Source of the DNA: Bryoerythrophyllum caledonicum
Taxonomy: Eukaryota; Streptophyta; Bryopsida; Pottiales; Pottiaceae
NCBI GenBank assembly: GCA_963971425.1
Contig: OZ020516.1
Location: forward strand, 33,654,199 to 33,718,198
Reading direction: 5' to 3'
DNA length: 64,000 bases
This document shows positions 34,640 to 46,537 of this stretch, piece by piece; within the stretch, counting starts at the first letter, position 1, and each line of letters begins with the position of its first letter. The notes under the pieces are model-generated. The model did not search any database. It was not told where the DNA came from and was given only the letters and a program-made list of their open reading frames with translations. The position numbers and the translations under genes were made by a program.

Positions 34640-36539
34640 CGACTTTCTTCCATATTTGATCACCAAGGCAAAAAATGGATTGATACTTGGTAATTGAAGG
34701 CAAAATCATTGTCATCTACGTCAACTTCACTTGGAAGTTGGGTGAGATTGAAGTGATTTCCAACTTTTTCCATCAGCCCTTTTTGAAGACCATTCCTTTT
34801 GAAGAACAAATGGAAAATAAGGCATCGGTTCAAAACTTTCAGCTGCCTCTTTTGTGTTTAAACCACACTTGACCAATTTTTCCAAGGAAACAATCGGTGC
34901 TTCGGGCTACCTCTTTTTCTTTGCAAGTACATTCATTGTATAGAAGCCTAGTCAGTATTTGGTGTGAGACAAACTTGTTGCCTTCACGTTTCTCTGGGTG
35001 GCACTTGTAATAACTAGAGCATTTTGAGTTACATTCACACCACATGGATTTTCCTCAACTACATCATTAAACAATCCCTTGGAGGGGAGGCCGCAACTTG
35101 GAGTTGATATATACTATACATATCAAGAGCAAGAGTGTCACTAGGAAAAGTATAGAGTATTACTTTAGTATTACACCTTATCACCTTGATTTTAACTTCT
35201 TCCCTCAACATGCATTGAGGGCTTGGTGAAGCTTAAATGATCCAGAAGGAGTAGAAGGTATCAATGTGAATGTCATGCAAGCAATTGTCTTGACCACTAT
35301 TAAATTTTTTTTTTTGAAGTAATAGAAATTGGTGTTGTGACACTTAGTGACTTTTACACATACATACACATAAGAGGTGCCATAAAGTAGTCACCTCCCC
35401 AAATAAATAAGTTTAATATAAAGGCTTGTCTGCACGTCCATAGGTTTGCATACTAAACCCGGTGATAGTTAAAAATAACAAATTGAGGACGGAGTGAGAG
35501 AAAGCTCTGACCCGAGTGAATGGTCCTTACTTAGGTGTTGCGATATTGAGTCTTGACCTGATAGCTCCACCTTACTGTGTTGATGAGCTTGGAATTAAGG
35601 TTGTCCGTGGATACAATTTGCACTATAGCTCCTTCTATTTTTTTTTCGTGGTCAGACTTGGGGCATCGTGACTTAACTAAGGTGGAGGGACCGACTATGT
35701 CAAGAGCTGGTTGCAGAATTGGACCGACAGGTATGGTTGTGGAGTTACCTGTTGAGCTGGGTCGAGTTTCTTGGTCTGAGCTCCCGCTTGTGCTGGTCCC
35801 TCTCCTAGTCGGGCTCGTCTCTCTTCCGCTCGGGCTCATTTCACTTCCTCTTTCTGGACTCCTCCCACAGATACCTCTTGCGTTGTTTGTGCTTCCCTTT
35901 CAACTGTAGGGCAATCTCCTAGAGCTTTGGCTGCATAGGCTTTCGTTGGTGATAACTGTAGATACTGTTACACAAGCTTATGAACGCACTAGTTTTGTCT
36001 GAAGGCTAGCGGTGACTTTGGATTGCAGCAACATGCTAAATCTGCGGCTTTGACTTGCGGTTGCATCAAGTGGTGGTGGGTTGATCTTTGTTGAGGTTGG
36101 TGGTAGGGTTTGAACTTGGAGGTGCTTGGGCGGGACATCGATTGCGCCATTTGTATATTGTGATCGTTGGTTTCGTCTGCAAGTCCTGATCCACAAGCTC
36201 CCGCTCTTGTTCGTGTCGACTGTAGGCACCTCCAGTAAACGTCTCTCCCTGGATAATTAGTGCTCCTTGCAAGGTGTGGAGTCAGATTTTGGCGGATCGT
36301 TGTGAGTAGACTTGTGTTGGTAGGTGCGGGTGGCAACGGAATGCTCGATCTGAGGTGCGAGCAAGTGGAGCTTTCATTCTCAATTGTAGCAGACGAAGAG
36401 TACGAGGTCGCGGATAAGGATTCGACTTCGCGGGGTTTGCGGTGGGACTTCGATCTCGTTCCTTGTGTGCATCTGTTGTGTGACTTCTGCACGTGACTAG
36501 TTGTGTTATTCACCACCATCCCTCTGTCGTTCTAGTCGT

Positions 36540-38471
36540 ATCAAACAACCTTCCGTGAGACTCAAAGGTTTTGTAGGCAATATAGAGGATTCACACCCCT
36601 CCTATAAGGTAGCATTAGACATCTACCCTCGAGAGGGGGAAGTAGCCCCATACTACTAATTCCTTGCCTGGTGGGCACGGTCTTAGTGGTGGTGCGAACA
36701 GACACTTTATTCACGCCGGTCCCCTTCGGAAACCGACGTTCTACTTCTTCTTCTTCTAGCATTAGACGACTCCAATTTGGTCCAGGCAACGCATGAGGAA
36801 ATTGACAACTTGCAGGATATGAAGACATCAACACTCACAAAATTATCCCGTGGGCATCATGCCATTTCATCCAAATGGGTGTTCAAGTTGAAACTGGCCC
36901 ATGGCAATATTCCTGAAAGATATAAAGCGCGTCTAGTTGCCAGAGGTTTTCAACAATTAGAAGATATAGACTATCATGAAACTTTTGCATCACTAGCCAA
37001 ATACAACACCATCAAGATAGTCACCGCTCTTGCAGGAACTATGGGTTGGGATATTCATCACATGGATGTCAAAAGCGCTTACCGCAACAGTCACTTAGAA
37101 GAGAAAGTATATATGCGTCAACCGCCTAGGCACATTGTTAAACGACAAGAACACTTAGTATGTGGACTACACCAATCGTTATATGGCCTCAAACAATTTG
37201 CAAGGAACTGGAATCGCAAGATTAATAGGTGGCTTCGTAAACACAACCTTCAACCAACTGATGCTAGCAATAATCTATATTTTCTACGCTACGGGCAACT
37301 ATATATCCTCCTCATTCTATATGTCGATGATGTCTTTATTACTCGCAATTTTGCGATCAAAATCTCATGGCTTCGGGAAAGGTTCCATTCTCGATGGAAG
37401 ATGACCTACCTCGGTCTCGTTTCCAAGTTTCTCGGTATTGAGTACACATTATCCCGACAAGGAATCAACATCCATCAACGAAATACGCAGAATCCATACT
37501 TCTCAAATATGGAATGCAAGACTGCAATCCGACCCAGACGCCTTTACCTGCTAGATTTACGACTTCTGCTCAAACCGAAACTCCCAATGTTGATCCTACT
37601 AGCTATTGATCCCTTATCGGTAAATTGTCCTTCCAAACCACTACATGTCATGATCTTACTTTCGCTGTCAACCTATTATCAAGGTACAATTCTGCTCCAC
37701 AAACAACACAATGTCTCTAGGTAGCGAAACAAATTCTAAGATATGTGCGGGGGACCACATCTCAGCGTCTTTTCTATTCCCGATCTGACACTTTTTCCCT
37801 CCTTGGATACAGTGACGCCGATTGGGAGGGAGATTTAGACCAATGTAAATCCACTAGAGCCTATATTTTCACGATCAACAATACCTCAGTCACTTGGAAC
37901 ACGAAGAAGCAAACTTGCATCGCATTGTCATCTACTGAATCCGAGTTTCTTTCCCTTGTCGAGGCTACAAAAGAGGCAAGATGGATTCAAATTTATTTCA
38001 AGAGTTGGGACTTGATAGGAAAAAACCCATTCAACTCATGTGTGACAATCAAAGCGCAATTAAGATTCCCAAAAATCCACAATTCCATTCCAAAACCAAA
38101 CACTTTGAGATCCATCTCAACTTTGTTCGGGATATGGTTGAAAGAGGCTTCGTCTCCATTTTTTACACTCCTACCGATCCCCAACTAGCCGACATGCATA
38201 CAACTGCTTTAGACCGTCTTAATTTCACATCATGTAAGCAACTTTTAAATTTCAGCCCGACAAACATTATTGATCCTTAAAATTGTAGTTTTTTTACGAC
38301 AAAACTGTACAAATGTCCTTCTCCAAATTCAGGGAGGGTTTTGATAATACAGAATCCTAGGGTTATCACTGTACAATAAACACATTCATTTGGTTAGACT
38401 TAGCTTTAGATCTTACATTGTGTTGCAGCGCATCCGCTGTCCTTTGGCTATCAACTCCACCTTTGTTGTAT
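36540..38471 (+). mobile_element. Ty1/copia pol relic with partial 3' LTR
   Basis: The plus-strand frame from 36777 encodes a copia reverse transcriptase (ISSKWVFKLK, KARLVARGFQQ, HHMDVKSAYRN, LYGLKQFARNW, catalytic box LYVDDVF near 37.32 kb). After a frame break near 37.5-37.7 kb comes RNase H (LLGYSDADWEGD, STESEFLSL, CDNQSAIKIPKNP, SKTKHFEIHLNF). A polypurine run AGGGAGGG at 38333-38340 is followed by TGATAATACAG, the likely start of a truncated 3' LTR that ends near 38471. Gag, protease and most of integrase are missing. It is a 5'-truncated, frameshifted and inactive copy. Confidence 0.85.
36621..36756 (+). mobile_element. SINE inserted in copia pol, 11-bp TSD
   Basis: 136 bp flanked by the exact repeat TAGCATTAGAC at 36610-36620 and 36757-36767. 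Ends in (TTC)n. Removal restores the copia frame across the site (HPSYKVALDDSNLVQA), so the SINE came after the copia element. Confidence 0.88.
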
Positions 38472-38475
38472 TTAA

Positions 38476-39421
38476 CCCCTAAGGTACCGTGAAAATTTTA
38501 CACCAAAAACACTTCAAAATTGTTGGATTCTAGTGCAATGAACAAAGAAGGAAACAAAAACTTCAATTTCTAGTTTTGACAATAGGATCTCAATTAAATC
38601 TTACTAAGAAACATACTCACAAAATTTCATAAACTTTGACCGCACGGATTGAAAGATTATAGTGTTTGAAGTCAAGCAAATGGTTCATCTTCTTCCTTGC
38701 GTTCAGTGGATCAGGAGACTTTGACTTTACTTGGTGTCAGATTTTGCACTACAAAAGGTCTAAATCCATTACCATCTTGTTAAGCATGATGTTAATTCCT
38801 AACACATCAATTTTTAGAGGTCGAGGATGGGTGTAGCATATTCAAAACAACTGTGCAAGGAGTAGAGGTTCAAAATATGATAATTCGCACTTTAATAATT
38901 TGTGAACTTAATATGTTTTAGATTGATAATCCGAATGGTCAACAAGAAGGTTTACAACACATATCGTTGTGGAAAAAATAAAAAGTGAAAAATATAAAGA
39001 CATCTAGGTTTTATGTGGAAAAGAAGAAGTTTTTTTGGTACCTTGCCCGACAATGAGTGACAATGTGTGAAAATGTTTGACTTGGGTTGGCATGCTATTT
39101 TTCAATAAAGACAAGAACTTTTTTTTTGACAAAATCAAGGGAAATAATATTACTTGCGAGTACTGAAAATCTCACATTCAACAGAGTGTCCTAGCAAAAG
39201 TTTTTGGAGGTGCCCGAAGTGCCCGCTCTCCCCATTTGAAATTCAAAACCCTATAACTTTTTCATCGAATGTCCAATTAAGAAAAAAAATTGTTTTCTCA
39301 CTAAGGTCTTGGTAATGCCTTTCTATAGAAAAAAATTCAAAGAGAAATGTTGGAAATTGACACCATAGGAACCTGACCGAACTTTCAAAAAGCCCATTTT
39401 TGACACTTGGTCCTTCAAGGG
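38476..39421 (-). mobile_element. piggyBac-type MITE, copy B (946 bp)
   Basis: Begins CCCCTAAGGTACC and ends TTGGTCCTTCAAGGG, directly flanked by TTAA at 38472-38475 and 39422-39425. The interior shares long stretches with copy C (GGGTGTAGCATATTCAAAAC). The ends are more diverged than in A and C, suggesting an older or subfamily copy. No transposase. Confidence 0.75.
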
Positions 39422-39479
39422 TTAAGGGCTTCGCTTTCCTACAAACAACACCTTCTCTGTTGCACAATCTATCACCTTT

Positions 39480-39580
39480 AAAAGAGGGAAGTAGTTCTAT
39501 CACACTACCCTATGTCCCATGGCCATAAGCTTAGTGATAAGAATGAACAAACACTATAGGTGACACTATTAGGGCTAGTA
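39480..39580 (+). repeat. SINE 3' fragment
   Basis: The segment CCTATGTCCCATGGCCATAA followed by CTTAGTGATAAGAATGAACAA matches the 3' half of the full-length SINE at 33.7-34.0 kb. It lacks the TTC tail and a visible target duplication. It lies just upstream of the transporter gene. Confidence 0.6.
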
Positions 39581-39798
39581 CATTGGGTTTGTCATCGACG
39601 TGGGTGTTCGTCCGTCCGTTTCTGGACGTGGACGGAACGATGGGGTCCTCGACTCCAAGTCTCGTCGACACAAAGACATGGAGAGCGTTTTCGGCGAGAG
39701 GGACAAGAGAAGGGCAAGCACGAATTCAGTCTGCAACCATGGCTATGGCCGCGGCACGAGAGCGCCACAGCACGGCCCGAAACCCTGTTCCTCCCGTC

Positions 39799-42380
39799 AT
39801 GGCGGACTCCACTGCCACCGCTAGCGCCGAAGCGGAGTCGGTCTCCAAGCAGCGCGCTCGCGCGGCCATGTGCATGGCGTTGCTCACGCTTCAATACGGC
39901 GTGCAGCCGCTCATCTCCAAGCGCTTCACTGGGTACTCATTCCATCTCCAGCAGCTGCAATTGTCTGCCCGGGTCTAGGGAGGCTTTGATGAGGTTTAGG
40001 GTTTGAAGGGTGTTGATAACTTCGGTTCTGTGAGAAAGTGGATTTGACGTTTGGGGATGGCAGGAAGTACGTGATCATGACATCGGCGGTGCTCACATGC
40101 GAACTGGTCAAGGTACATGTCGCTGCCACCTTGCTGGAGGGGGTGCTACCTGCCTGCTTGCTGCTCCTGTAGGTGAGACACCTGTGGTTGGCAATTAGGC
40201 TTCGCGGACTGCCGAGTACCAGACTGAAAACCCTAATTCTACCTGCAGTTTGGTTTCGATTGGATAGCGATGGCGCTATAGTCATTAATTGACGCACAAG
40301 ATTAGCTCAATCGATATCGTTCAACAGATACCACAGCAACAAGTTTCATAGCCAATTGACTCTATGGGTAGCTATTGACTCAATTTCTCTATGAACCTTA
40401 TTGATGTGGTAAGCGGCTAGGTAGAGGTATCGTACGCTAGTCTCGCGGAATCGGGAGTGCGGGTTTTAGATTGCATGGTCGGAGAAGATGTTTTCGATGG
40501 GCAAACGAGGTTTGAGTCACCTTCGAGGCTGTTTTGACTGTTCTTGTTTAATGCTGTTACAGTGCCTATACTCGGAGCTGATCAATTTGTAGCCTCACAA
40601 CGAGGGAGTTTGTTTCTGCCGCGTGGTTATCAGGTTGTCTTATGATGTTCGTCAGTGGTAACCGTGTGGTACCCGTGTGGTGCACTGTGCAGTCTGCGGC
40701 CGCTCTGGTTTTCATGGTTCGGGATGGCACTTTGTGGAGGTTGTTAAAGGAGTGGAGTTTTGTGGACTCCCTGAAATCATCGGCATTACCTGCAGCAATT
40801 TATGCGCTACAGAATACTCTTCTTCAGCTTTCATATCGAAACTTGGATTCACTCACATTTTCCCTGTTGAACCAGACCAAGCTTGTGTTCACAGCAGTTT
40901 TTATGTTCCTAATTCTTGGGTACGTAACCTCTTCAGTTGTGGTCTGGCTTCTGAATATCAGCAGAGGCATAAGTTCTAAGTTCCTCTTATGTTTTCTATT
41001 GTAGGAGTGGATTTCTGTTCTTTTGTTTGCCTCCATTTCTTGTCTGCTTGAGTTTTTTCCCATTTTGAAATGCTACATCAGTGTTGGATGAGGGTAATTG
41101 ATTGCAGCGATTACGTGTTTACAGATTTAATGTGGGAGTGAATTGACTCGCAGCTCTAGGCAGACGAAACAACAGATTGGGGCTCTGTTTCTGCTATTAA
41201 TAGCAGCCATGTTGTTAAGTCTTGGGAAGACTGCTCCACAGCAGCGGAGCAAGGAGGTTGCATGGGAATCGACGTTGTGGTTGGGCATCATCCCCATTAT
41301 ATCTGCATCGGTGCTTTCCGGACTGGCATCGACCCTGTGCCAATTGGCCGCTCAGGTTTGCACACTACAAAACGACATCACTCGTTCATGAATCAGCTGA
41401 CTTCATAGGATTAGGAGGAGGCGAAAGCACCTCTTATTTGTTTCGGAGACAGTTTGATCTGCTTATTGTCTTCTGAATGAGTGCTTCTATTCGCTTAGTG
41501 CCTTTTCTATGTAGGTGTTCATGTGGTCTTTCTGGAACTTCAGTGGTGAATTGTCATGGTCTTGGATTCCGGCAGGTGGTCACGCCTATTATATGATGTG
41601 CAGGTGCAACGCAGAAGCTCATATTTGATGACAGTAGAGATGTCCACATATGGAAGCCTGGTTCTTCTGATTAGCATGTGGTGGTCGCCCGATGGCGTGA
41701 ACATACAGAAACGTGGTTTCTTTTATGGATGGACCTTACTAACATTTGTAAGCATACATCTTTCCCCTGTTGATGGATAGTATGTATGTGCATCACGTAA
41801 CAATATTCATTTTTTAATGCACTATCGTTATTCGTTCAGTGCTACTGCCTCTGATGCTTCTATATTGCTGGTATGACAGATTCCAGTCATCCTCAATGCC
41901 TTCGGTGGCATTCTCGTGGGATTGGTTACTCAGTATTCCGGGGGCATAAAGAAGGTATTGTGCCCATTTGCAGAAATGTTTGCAGAGGCCGCATGCAGAT
42001 CTAAGATTGGTCGGTGTCCCATAGGTCGACTGTTCATAGTGGGCGGCTGCGTTAGTTTTAAAATTCCATGACCACAGTCACGAAACTCTTTACTGACGTT
42101 ATAGGTCCTTGAGGATGTTCTACATCAGCTCTGTGCTACCCACTTTTTGTCTCCTTGCTTTGCAAAAATGCTCTGTCCTCCGACGGCAGTCTGACAAATT
42201 CGGCTTTGGACTTTGCAGGGTTTCGTCATTGTTTCAGCACTGCTGGTCACAGCTTTGCTAGAAGTGGTGGTGGAAGGAAAGCCTCCGTCAAGCTACGCCA
42301 TAGCCGCTCTCCCATTGGTGGTATCCAGCACCATCATCCACCAGAACTATCCTTACAAAGCAAAGCCTAAAACTGCATGA
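39799..42380 (+). CDS. Nucleotide-sugar transporter, ROCK1-like
   Basis: CDS join(39799..39932,40064..40112,40693..40919,41154..41355,41604..41747,41880..41954,42219..42380), 330 aa, all joins in phase. Family: CMP-sialic acid/UDP-sugar transporters (NST, drug/metabolite superfamily), closest by memory to Arabidopsis ROCK1 (At5g65000), an ER UDP-GlcNAc/GalNAc carrier. Diagnostic blocks: LLTLQYGVQPLISKR (TM1), ALPAAIYALQNTLLQLSYRN, LDSLTFSLLNQTK, ASVLSGLASTLCQLAAQ, SSYLMTVEMS, GFFYGWTLLTF, NAFGGILVGLVTQYSGG and GFVIVSALLVTALLE. About ten membrane segments are expected. In-frame ATGs also occur at 39640 and 39739; 39799 gives the N-terminal length closest to the family. The C-terminus ends YPYKAKPKTA, basic and cytosolic, as in ER-retained members. 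Confidence 0.92.
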
Positions 42381-43316
42381 TTATTGATTTGTACGATAAT
42401 GAAGCAAAAAAACATCACATCAAGCAATGCTCCCCGTAGACTTGGTAGATTCCAGCGTTCCAGGAACTAATTTTTGTGCAGCTTTTGGAGGACCAGAGTT
42501 AGAGACATTCAGCCCATTCAATTTGGGGTAAATAACACAGGAAACTGAACTGACATTCTTGTTGCACTCACCTTCGCTGTGCTAATTGGAAAGTCGAATC
42601 GTAATAGTTCTCACCTCAACTGCACAACGGTATCCTAGACCTGGGAACGTCGACTTTTATATGTCATAGCCCACTCCACACGGAGAATAATTTTAGTCAC
42701 ATTCAAAATCTCTTTCTCTGCGAACAGAAGGTCATCCTCAAAATTCTCAAGCACGAACTCTCCAACACAGCCCCTGATCTGAAATGGCAGATCTGTGCAA
42801 CGGTTCTCTGAATTCAATCCACCGTCCAGCGAGAAGCGCGAGCCCGTTTCGAAACCCGAGGATGTGGCATTACCAAGTTGTTTCTCACACTTGCTTCTGG
42901 AATCGATGGCATCACGGCCCAAGTACAGTACAGACCAGAAACCGAGACTCAGCAGATCCGGCATTTCCTGTATTGAGTGCGAGGCTGCACTGAAGTAGCT
43001 TCTTCAGTAACCGATCTGTACCGATTCTTGTTGAAGAAATGTCGCTTGTGGAGAAGGTTGTTCTGATTTCCTTCAGCAATTAGGCTTCGTCAGGTGGGTG
43101 TGCTTTGCTTGTGCCAGAATGTGGGTAGCTCACCTCTTACGAATTGGGTTGTGCATAGGGTGTGAGATTTTCTACATTGTCACCTGTGCAGGGTGTGCAT
43201 TCGGTTTAGGTTTTCTGCACCGATTGGGTGGCCTAAGGAGGACCCAGACCAGAGCATGGTCTTCGAGATGATTGAGAGGAGCGCACATTGTGGCTGAATC
43301 ATCAACGGTGTTCACG
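42381..43316. other. Intergenic region
   Basis: Presumed 3' UTR of the transporter and promoter of the C2 gene. A 109-codon minus-strand ORF at 42635-42964 has no recognisable motif and is not annotated. Confidence 0.4.
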
Positions 43317-44849
43317 ATGGGAGGACCAGTGTCGGACTCGGAGTCGACCGGCGGGTCGACAACAACCGCGTCGGGGCCCGTGTTGGAGGTGATAGTGTTG
43401 GCTGCCGAGGATCTGAAGAATGTCAACATGGTGGGGAAGATGAGTGTGTACGTCGTGGCATGGTTGGAGAACGACTGCAAGCGCAGCACGAGTGTTCGTC
43501 ACAAGACCGGCCGCAATGCTGCCTGGAATGACGCATTGTCGTTTCCCGTGACGGATGACATGCTCCTCAACCCGCATTCCGCTCTTACTCTGCAGGTTAG
43601 GTTTCCTGTTCTTGTGCTAAAGAGTTTGATCCCAAGGTGTCCATCAGGATAAGTTTTTCACGTGTTGCAGAGATGATGTCTATGTTCATTCCTCCTCTGA
43701 AGGAGTCTCTGATCTCTAGGAATTTGGTACGTCTAGAAGTTCGTGTGAGATTTCTGTGGGTGGTCTTCTCCTCAAAATTTAGGAACATAGTACCAACGTG
43801 AGGTTTGACGAAGCACTTTCTCTGATGCTATGCTGGAATATCACTTTCTTTGTTCTGTAGAGATTGTAGAGGTTAAAGCCTGGAATTGCTGACATTAAGC
43901 TGTAGAGTGTTGCCACTTTGCTGTGGATTGCATTCACATTGTAACCATATTACCGTGCAAGGCTAGTCGAGAAATTTAGGTTTTAATATTTGATTTTCTG
44001 CCAAGGTTCTGATGATCAACATCGTGGGCTGCACAGGTGTTCAGTACCGGAACCGTGAGTCCGAGCGTCGTGGGCACTACGTACCTGGCGTTGACAGATA
44101 TCGCCCGAATGAAGGCAACTAAAGCGAACTCAGAGGAAGGCGACATCATTGCGCTGCCGCTACACAGACGCTCCGGGCGAACCCAAGGAAGCATTCGGAT
44201 CTCTGTGAACTTGACTGGAGCTACCATCCAGCAAATGATGTATGCTCTTGGTAAGCCCCACAATCCTCGAAGGTATTTTCTGTGCACCATAGAATCAACT
44301 TTCCCTACCCCACCCCTAGTTACCTTCTCCGTAACCACCCTTTGTTCGTTATTGCAGCTCACATCTTGCCTTGCAACGTTGTGGTTTGCTGTTGTCACAG
44401 ACAAGGGTCACGATGGTTGGGCGATCGAGATGTCCACCAGCTTTGCAGATGGAGTGGCAGTCATGGGATACCCTGCAGTTGGAGCTCCGGAATCGTTCTA
44501 TCCACCGTGTAGTGATTACGACGACCACACTGCGTTTTTGCCATCGGCTCCTCCGTTGTCCCTCGCTGCGCCTCCTCCTGCTGTCGATCCGGAGCTGGCA
44601 GAATCACCACCTCCAGTCACCACCACTCCACCGCCGCCTGCACGCCCTCCTCCCCCGCTCCCCTCCTCGTCTCCCTTCTTCTCCAACAGCTCCAACGTGG
44701 ACCCCCATCCATGCGCACAGGCTCGCAACCAGTACATACCTGTGCATATCCGACGCCAACGAGAAGGCCGCGAGAGTCTGCTCGTGGCGGTCGTCGCCGG
44801 TCTCGTGGGTGGTCTCTTCGTAGGGGACCTTATTAGTGCCGCTCTGTAG
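43317..44849 (+). CDS. SRC2-like C2-domain protein with C-terminal TM
   Basis: CDS join(43317..43595,44037..44250,44401..44849), 313 aa. Residues about 20-150 form a single C2 domain split by the first intron (LEVIVLAAEDLKNVN, KMSVYVVAWLEN, NAAWNDALSFPV, then an FSTGTV...GTTYLALTDI strand). A proline-rich linker follows (~185-270), and a short C-terminal Gly/Val membrane segment LLVAVVAGLVGGLFVGDLI. This order, C2-PPP-TM, is that of plant SRC2 (soybean gene regulated by cold), a vacuole/ER-membrane protein that binds PIEPT-type signals and RBOH. Typical Ca-binding Asp loops are not obvious. The second intron (150 bp) has no stop and is a multiple of three, so retention would add 50 residues in frame. 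The start at 43317 is the first in-frame ATG. Confidence 0.82.
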
Positions 44850-45094
44850 ACAAATTCTTCTGCAATAAGACCCAATTGTACAAAATACACTGCGATAACC
44901 CGTCGTGATCGGCCCATGCTCTCCCAAAATTGTTGGCAGAGCCTTTGCAGTGAATTTCCCCGTCGACCAAAAAAAGTGCACAGTGCCAACTACAACCTCA
45001 TTCTCAATTGAATATTGTGCACATCTGCATCCCTTTCTTCTTCTTTCACTTTCATCACGTCATGCTTTTTCTCTCCAACGACGCAGAGCAATAA

Positions 45095-45439
45095 GGTAAA
45101 CCAACCCAAAACTGACCGCCGACCCAATGTAAGGTAAACCAACCCAAACCGACCACCGTCCCAATGTAAGGTAAACCAACCCAAAACCGACCACCGACCC
45201 AATATAAGGTGAACCAACCCAAAATCGACCGCTGACCCAATATAAGGTAAACCCAAACCAACCGGCTATCCAATATTGCTCCCTTCTATATCCTTCCAAG
45301 ATTTTGGGAAAAAGTTGTAGCCTATCTTTACATGATTTATGCATTGACCTATGAATTTATAAGTGAGTAATGATTGGCAACATTTCCTCCCTAAAATCAA
45401 GGAGCAGTATTGAGTCATTGGTCTGTTTATGGTCCTACC
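45095..45439. mobile_element. MITE with tandemly amplified left terminus
   Basis: Four full copies of a 38-bp unit (GGTAAACCAACCCAAAACCG...CCAATATAA) plus a partial fifth occupy 45095-45275. The unit corresponds to the terminal inverted repeat of the 215-bp MITE at 10252-10466, and the right end at 45405-45439 is a diverged inverse. The interior (TAGCCTATCTTT...) is shared with the 10-kb copy. Confidence 0.7.
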
Positions 45440-45453
45440 TTAACGGGAACTAA

Positions 45454-46537
45454 GGGATTGTTTACATCTAGATGGTTAGGGCTGGAGCCCAAAGAATTCT
45501 TGAGTTCTGATTGGAGCAAAGAATTGGTACCCCGGAAATGGGTTTACTTCAAGCAAAATCCGGGTTGTGGCCCAAAGTTTTTTCTGTGGATGAGAAGTCT
45601 AATTGGAATCCTACATGGAAAATTTGAATAGTGTTTTCCAGAACTTAAGGAGACTTATTTCCTACAACCTCTAGGAGGTTGTACTTCTGGAAGGCCGTGA
45701 GAGTATTTTTCAGAACCTATTTCAGCCAATCATTTATAATATTTTAATGCTAGATTTTGGTTATTTTAGGTCAACTTCTTTCCCGTAGTATTGTTCATCA
45801 AAGGAAGAAGTTACATTTACTGTTGATGGCGTGAGAATTGGAAGAAGAATTTTCCAAGGCGGCCAAAAAACAAGGTATGTACTGAAATCTATCAATTTTA
45901 TAGAGGATCTACATATTTGCAATATTTTTGGACTAAGAGGAATCATGAAGGGCAAAAGTGCTTGAGCCTTTTTGAGCCTTTATCTTAGGCCCCTCTTTCC
46001 CCCAAAATTCCGGCCGGATCTGGTACAGTGACCAAAACGGCGCCACCCGGGATGGAACCGGCCACCTCTAGCCTCCCTTGGAAGGCCTCACACTACTCTA
46101 GCCGCCAAGCCTACTAGCTTCCGGTGTGCAAATGTTGGATAAAAACCTTCCTATACTACTATTTCTGTGATTTATTGTGTGCTATCCAAACATTTTCAAG
46201 TCCATTTTCAGGCCTTTAATGATGTTCTTGAGCATTATAGAGCACTCCTATTTGCATGAAGATTGTACATGAGCATAACTAATAATTAACATATTTTTGG
46301 TCAAGGTCGATTTTCTTTCTTAAAAGAGCCCGTTTTCATACTACTTAGAAATTCAGTCCAAGTGCACTATGGGCCACAGCCTTTCTATTTGGGTTTACAC
46401 CTAAACTTTGGGCCACAACCCACTTAGAACTCCCTTGTTTGGTGGAAGGTACTCCGCTTACAATGGTTTCATCCTTCAAGCGCGGTACCACTTGTGTCTA
46501 CGGGCTCCAACCCAAACCTTCAGGTGTAAACAGCCCC
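45454..46537. mobile_element. PIF/Harbinger-type element, TAA-flanked
   Basis: Termini GGGATTGTTTACATCTAGAT and the inverse of GGGGCTGTTTACACCTGAAG, with homology running on to GGCTGGAGCCC. The element is flanked by TAA at 45451-45453 and 46538-46540. GGG..TGTTT ends with a 3-bp TWA duplication are the known PIF/Harbinger (Tourist) signature. 1,084 bp, no transposase seen; it carries a tRNA-SINE-like insert. Confidence 0.75.
45960..46135 (-). repeat. tRNA-derived SINE-like segment
   Basis: In minus orientation the segment has GCTTGGCGGCTAGAGTAG (A-box-like) and 30-40 bp later GGTTCCATCCCG, close to the B-box GGTTCGATCCC. It is a second, more tRNA-like SINE family, unrelated in body to the TTC-tail family. 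It does not fold as an intact tRNA gene by eye. Confidence 0.55.

Larger units (their letters stand above)
28940..36519 (-). mobile_element. Degenerate LINE-like retrotransposon (ORF1-EN-RT-RNaseH)
   Basis: Minus-strand coding relics occur in LINE order. ORF1-like pieces lie at 33.1-36.5 kb, including a low-complexity Ser/Pro-rich part at 35.5-36.5 kb and a coding segment at 34.07-34.9 kb continued at 33.1-33.67 kb. An AP-endonuclease motif YLLCGDFNGDV lies at about 31.68 kb. RT-like sequence is at about 30.1-31.3 kb, with a degraded catalytic box. The RNase H C-terminus is at 29435-29740 (VRAHVTIEGNKQADKLAKEG), preceded by MMAFYKAL at 29.9 kb. A Cys/His-containing tail is at 28.94-29.4 kb. 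All frames are broken. The AT-rich, G-over-C plus strand contrasts with the surrounding genes. Outer limits are approximate; two SINEs are nested in it. Confidence 0.7.

Noticed and set aside
35989..36519. 176-codon Ser/Thr/Gln-rich minus ORF as a separate gene
   Set aside because: Low complexity and adjacent to LINE ORF1 pieces; treated as part of the LINE relic.
42635..42964. 109-codon minus-strand ORF between the transporter and the C2 gene
   Set aside because: No recognisable motif, no supporting splice sites; overlaps presumed 3' UTR.
45440..45453. TTAACGGGAAC as the left end of piggyBac-type copy D
   Set aside because: The TTAA directly abuts the end of another MITE and the next bases do not match the CCCCTAAAGG terminus, so it may be chance.
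45960..46135. A tRNA gene
   Set aside because: A- and B-box-like motifs are present, but no acceptor stem or complete cloverleaf is visible; a SINE head is more likely.
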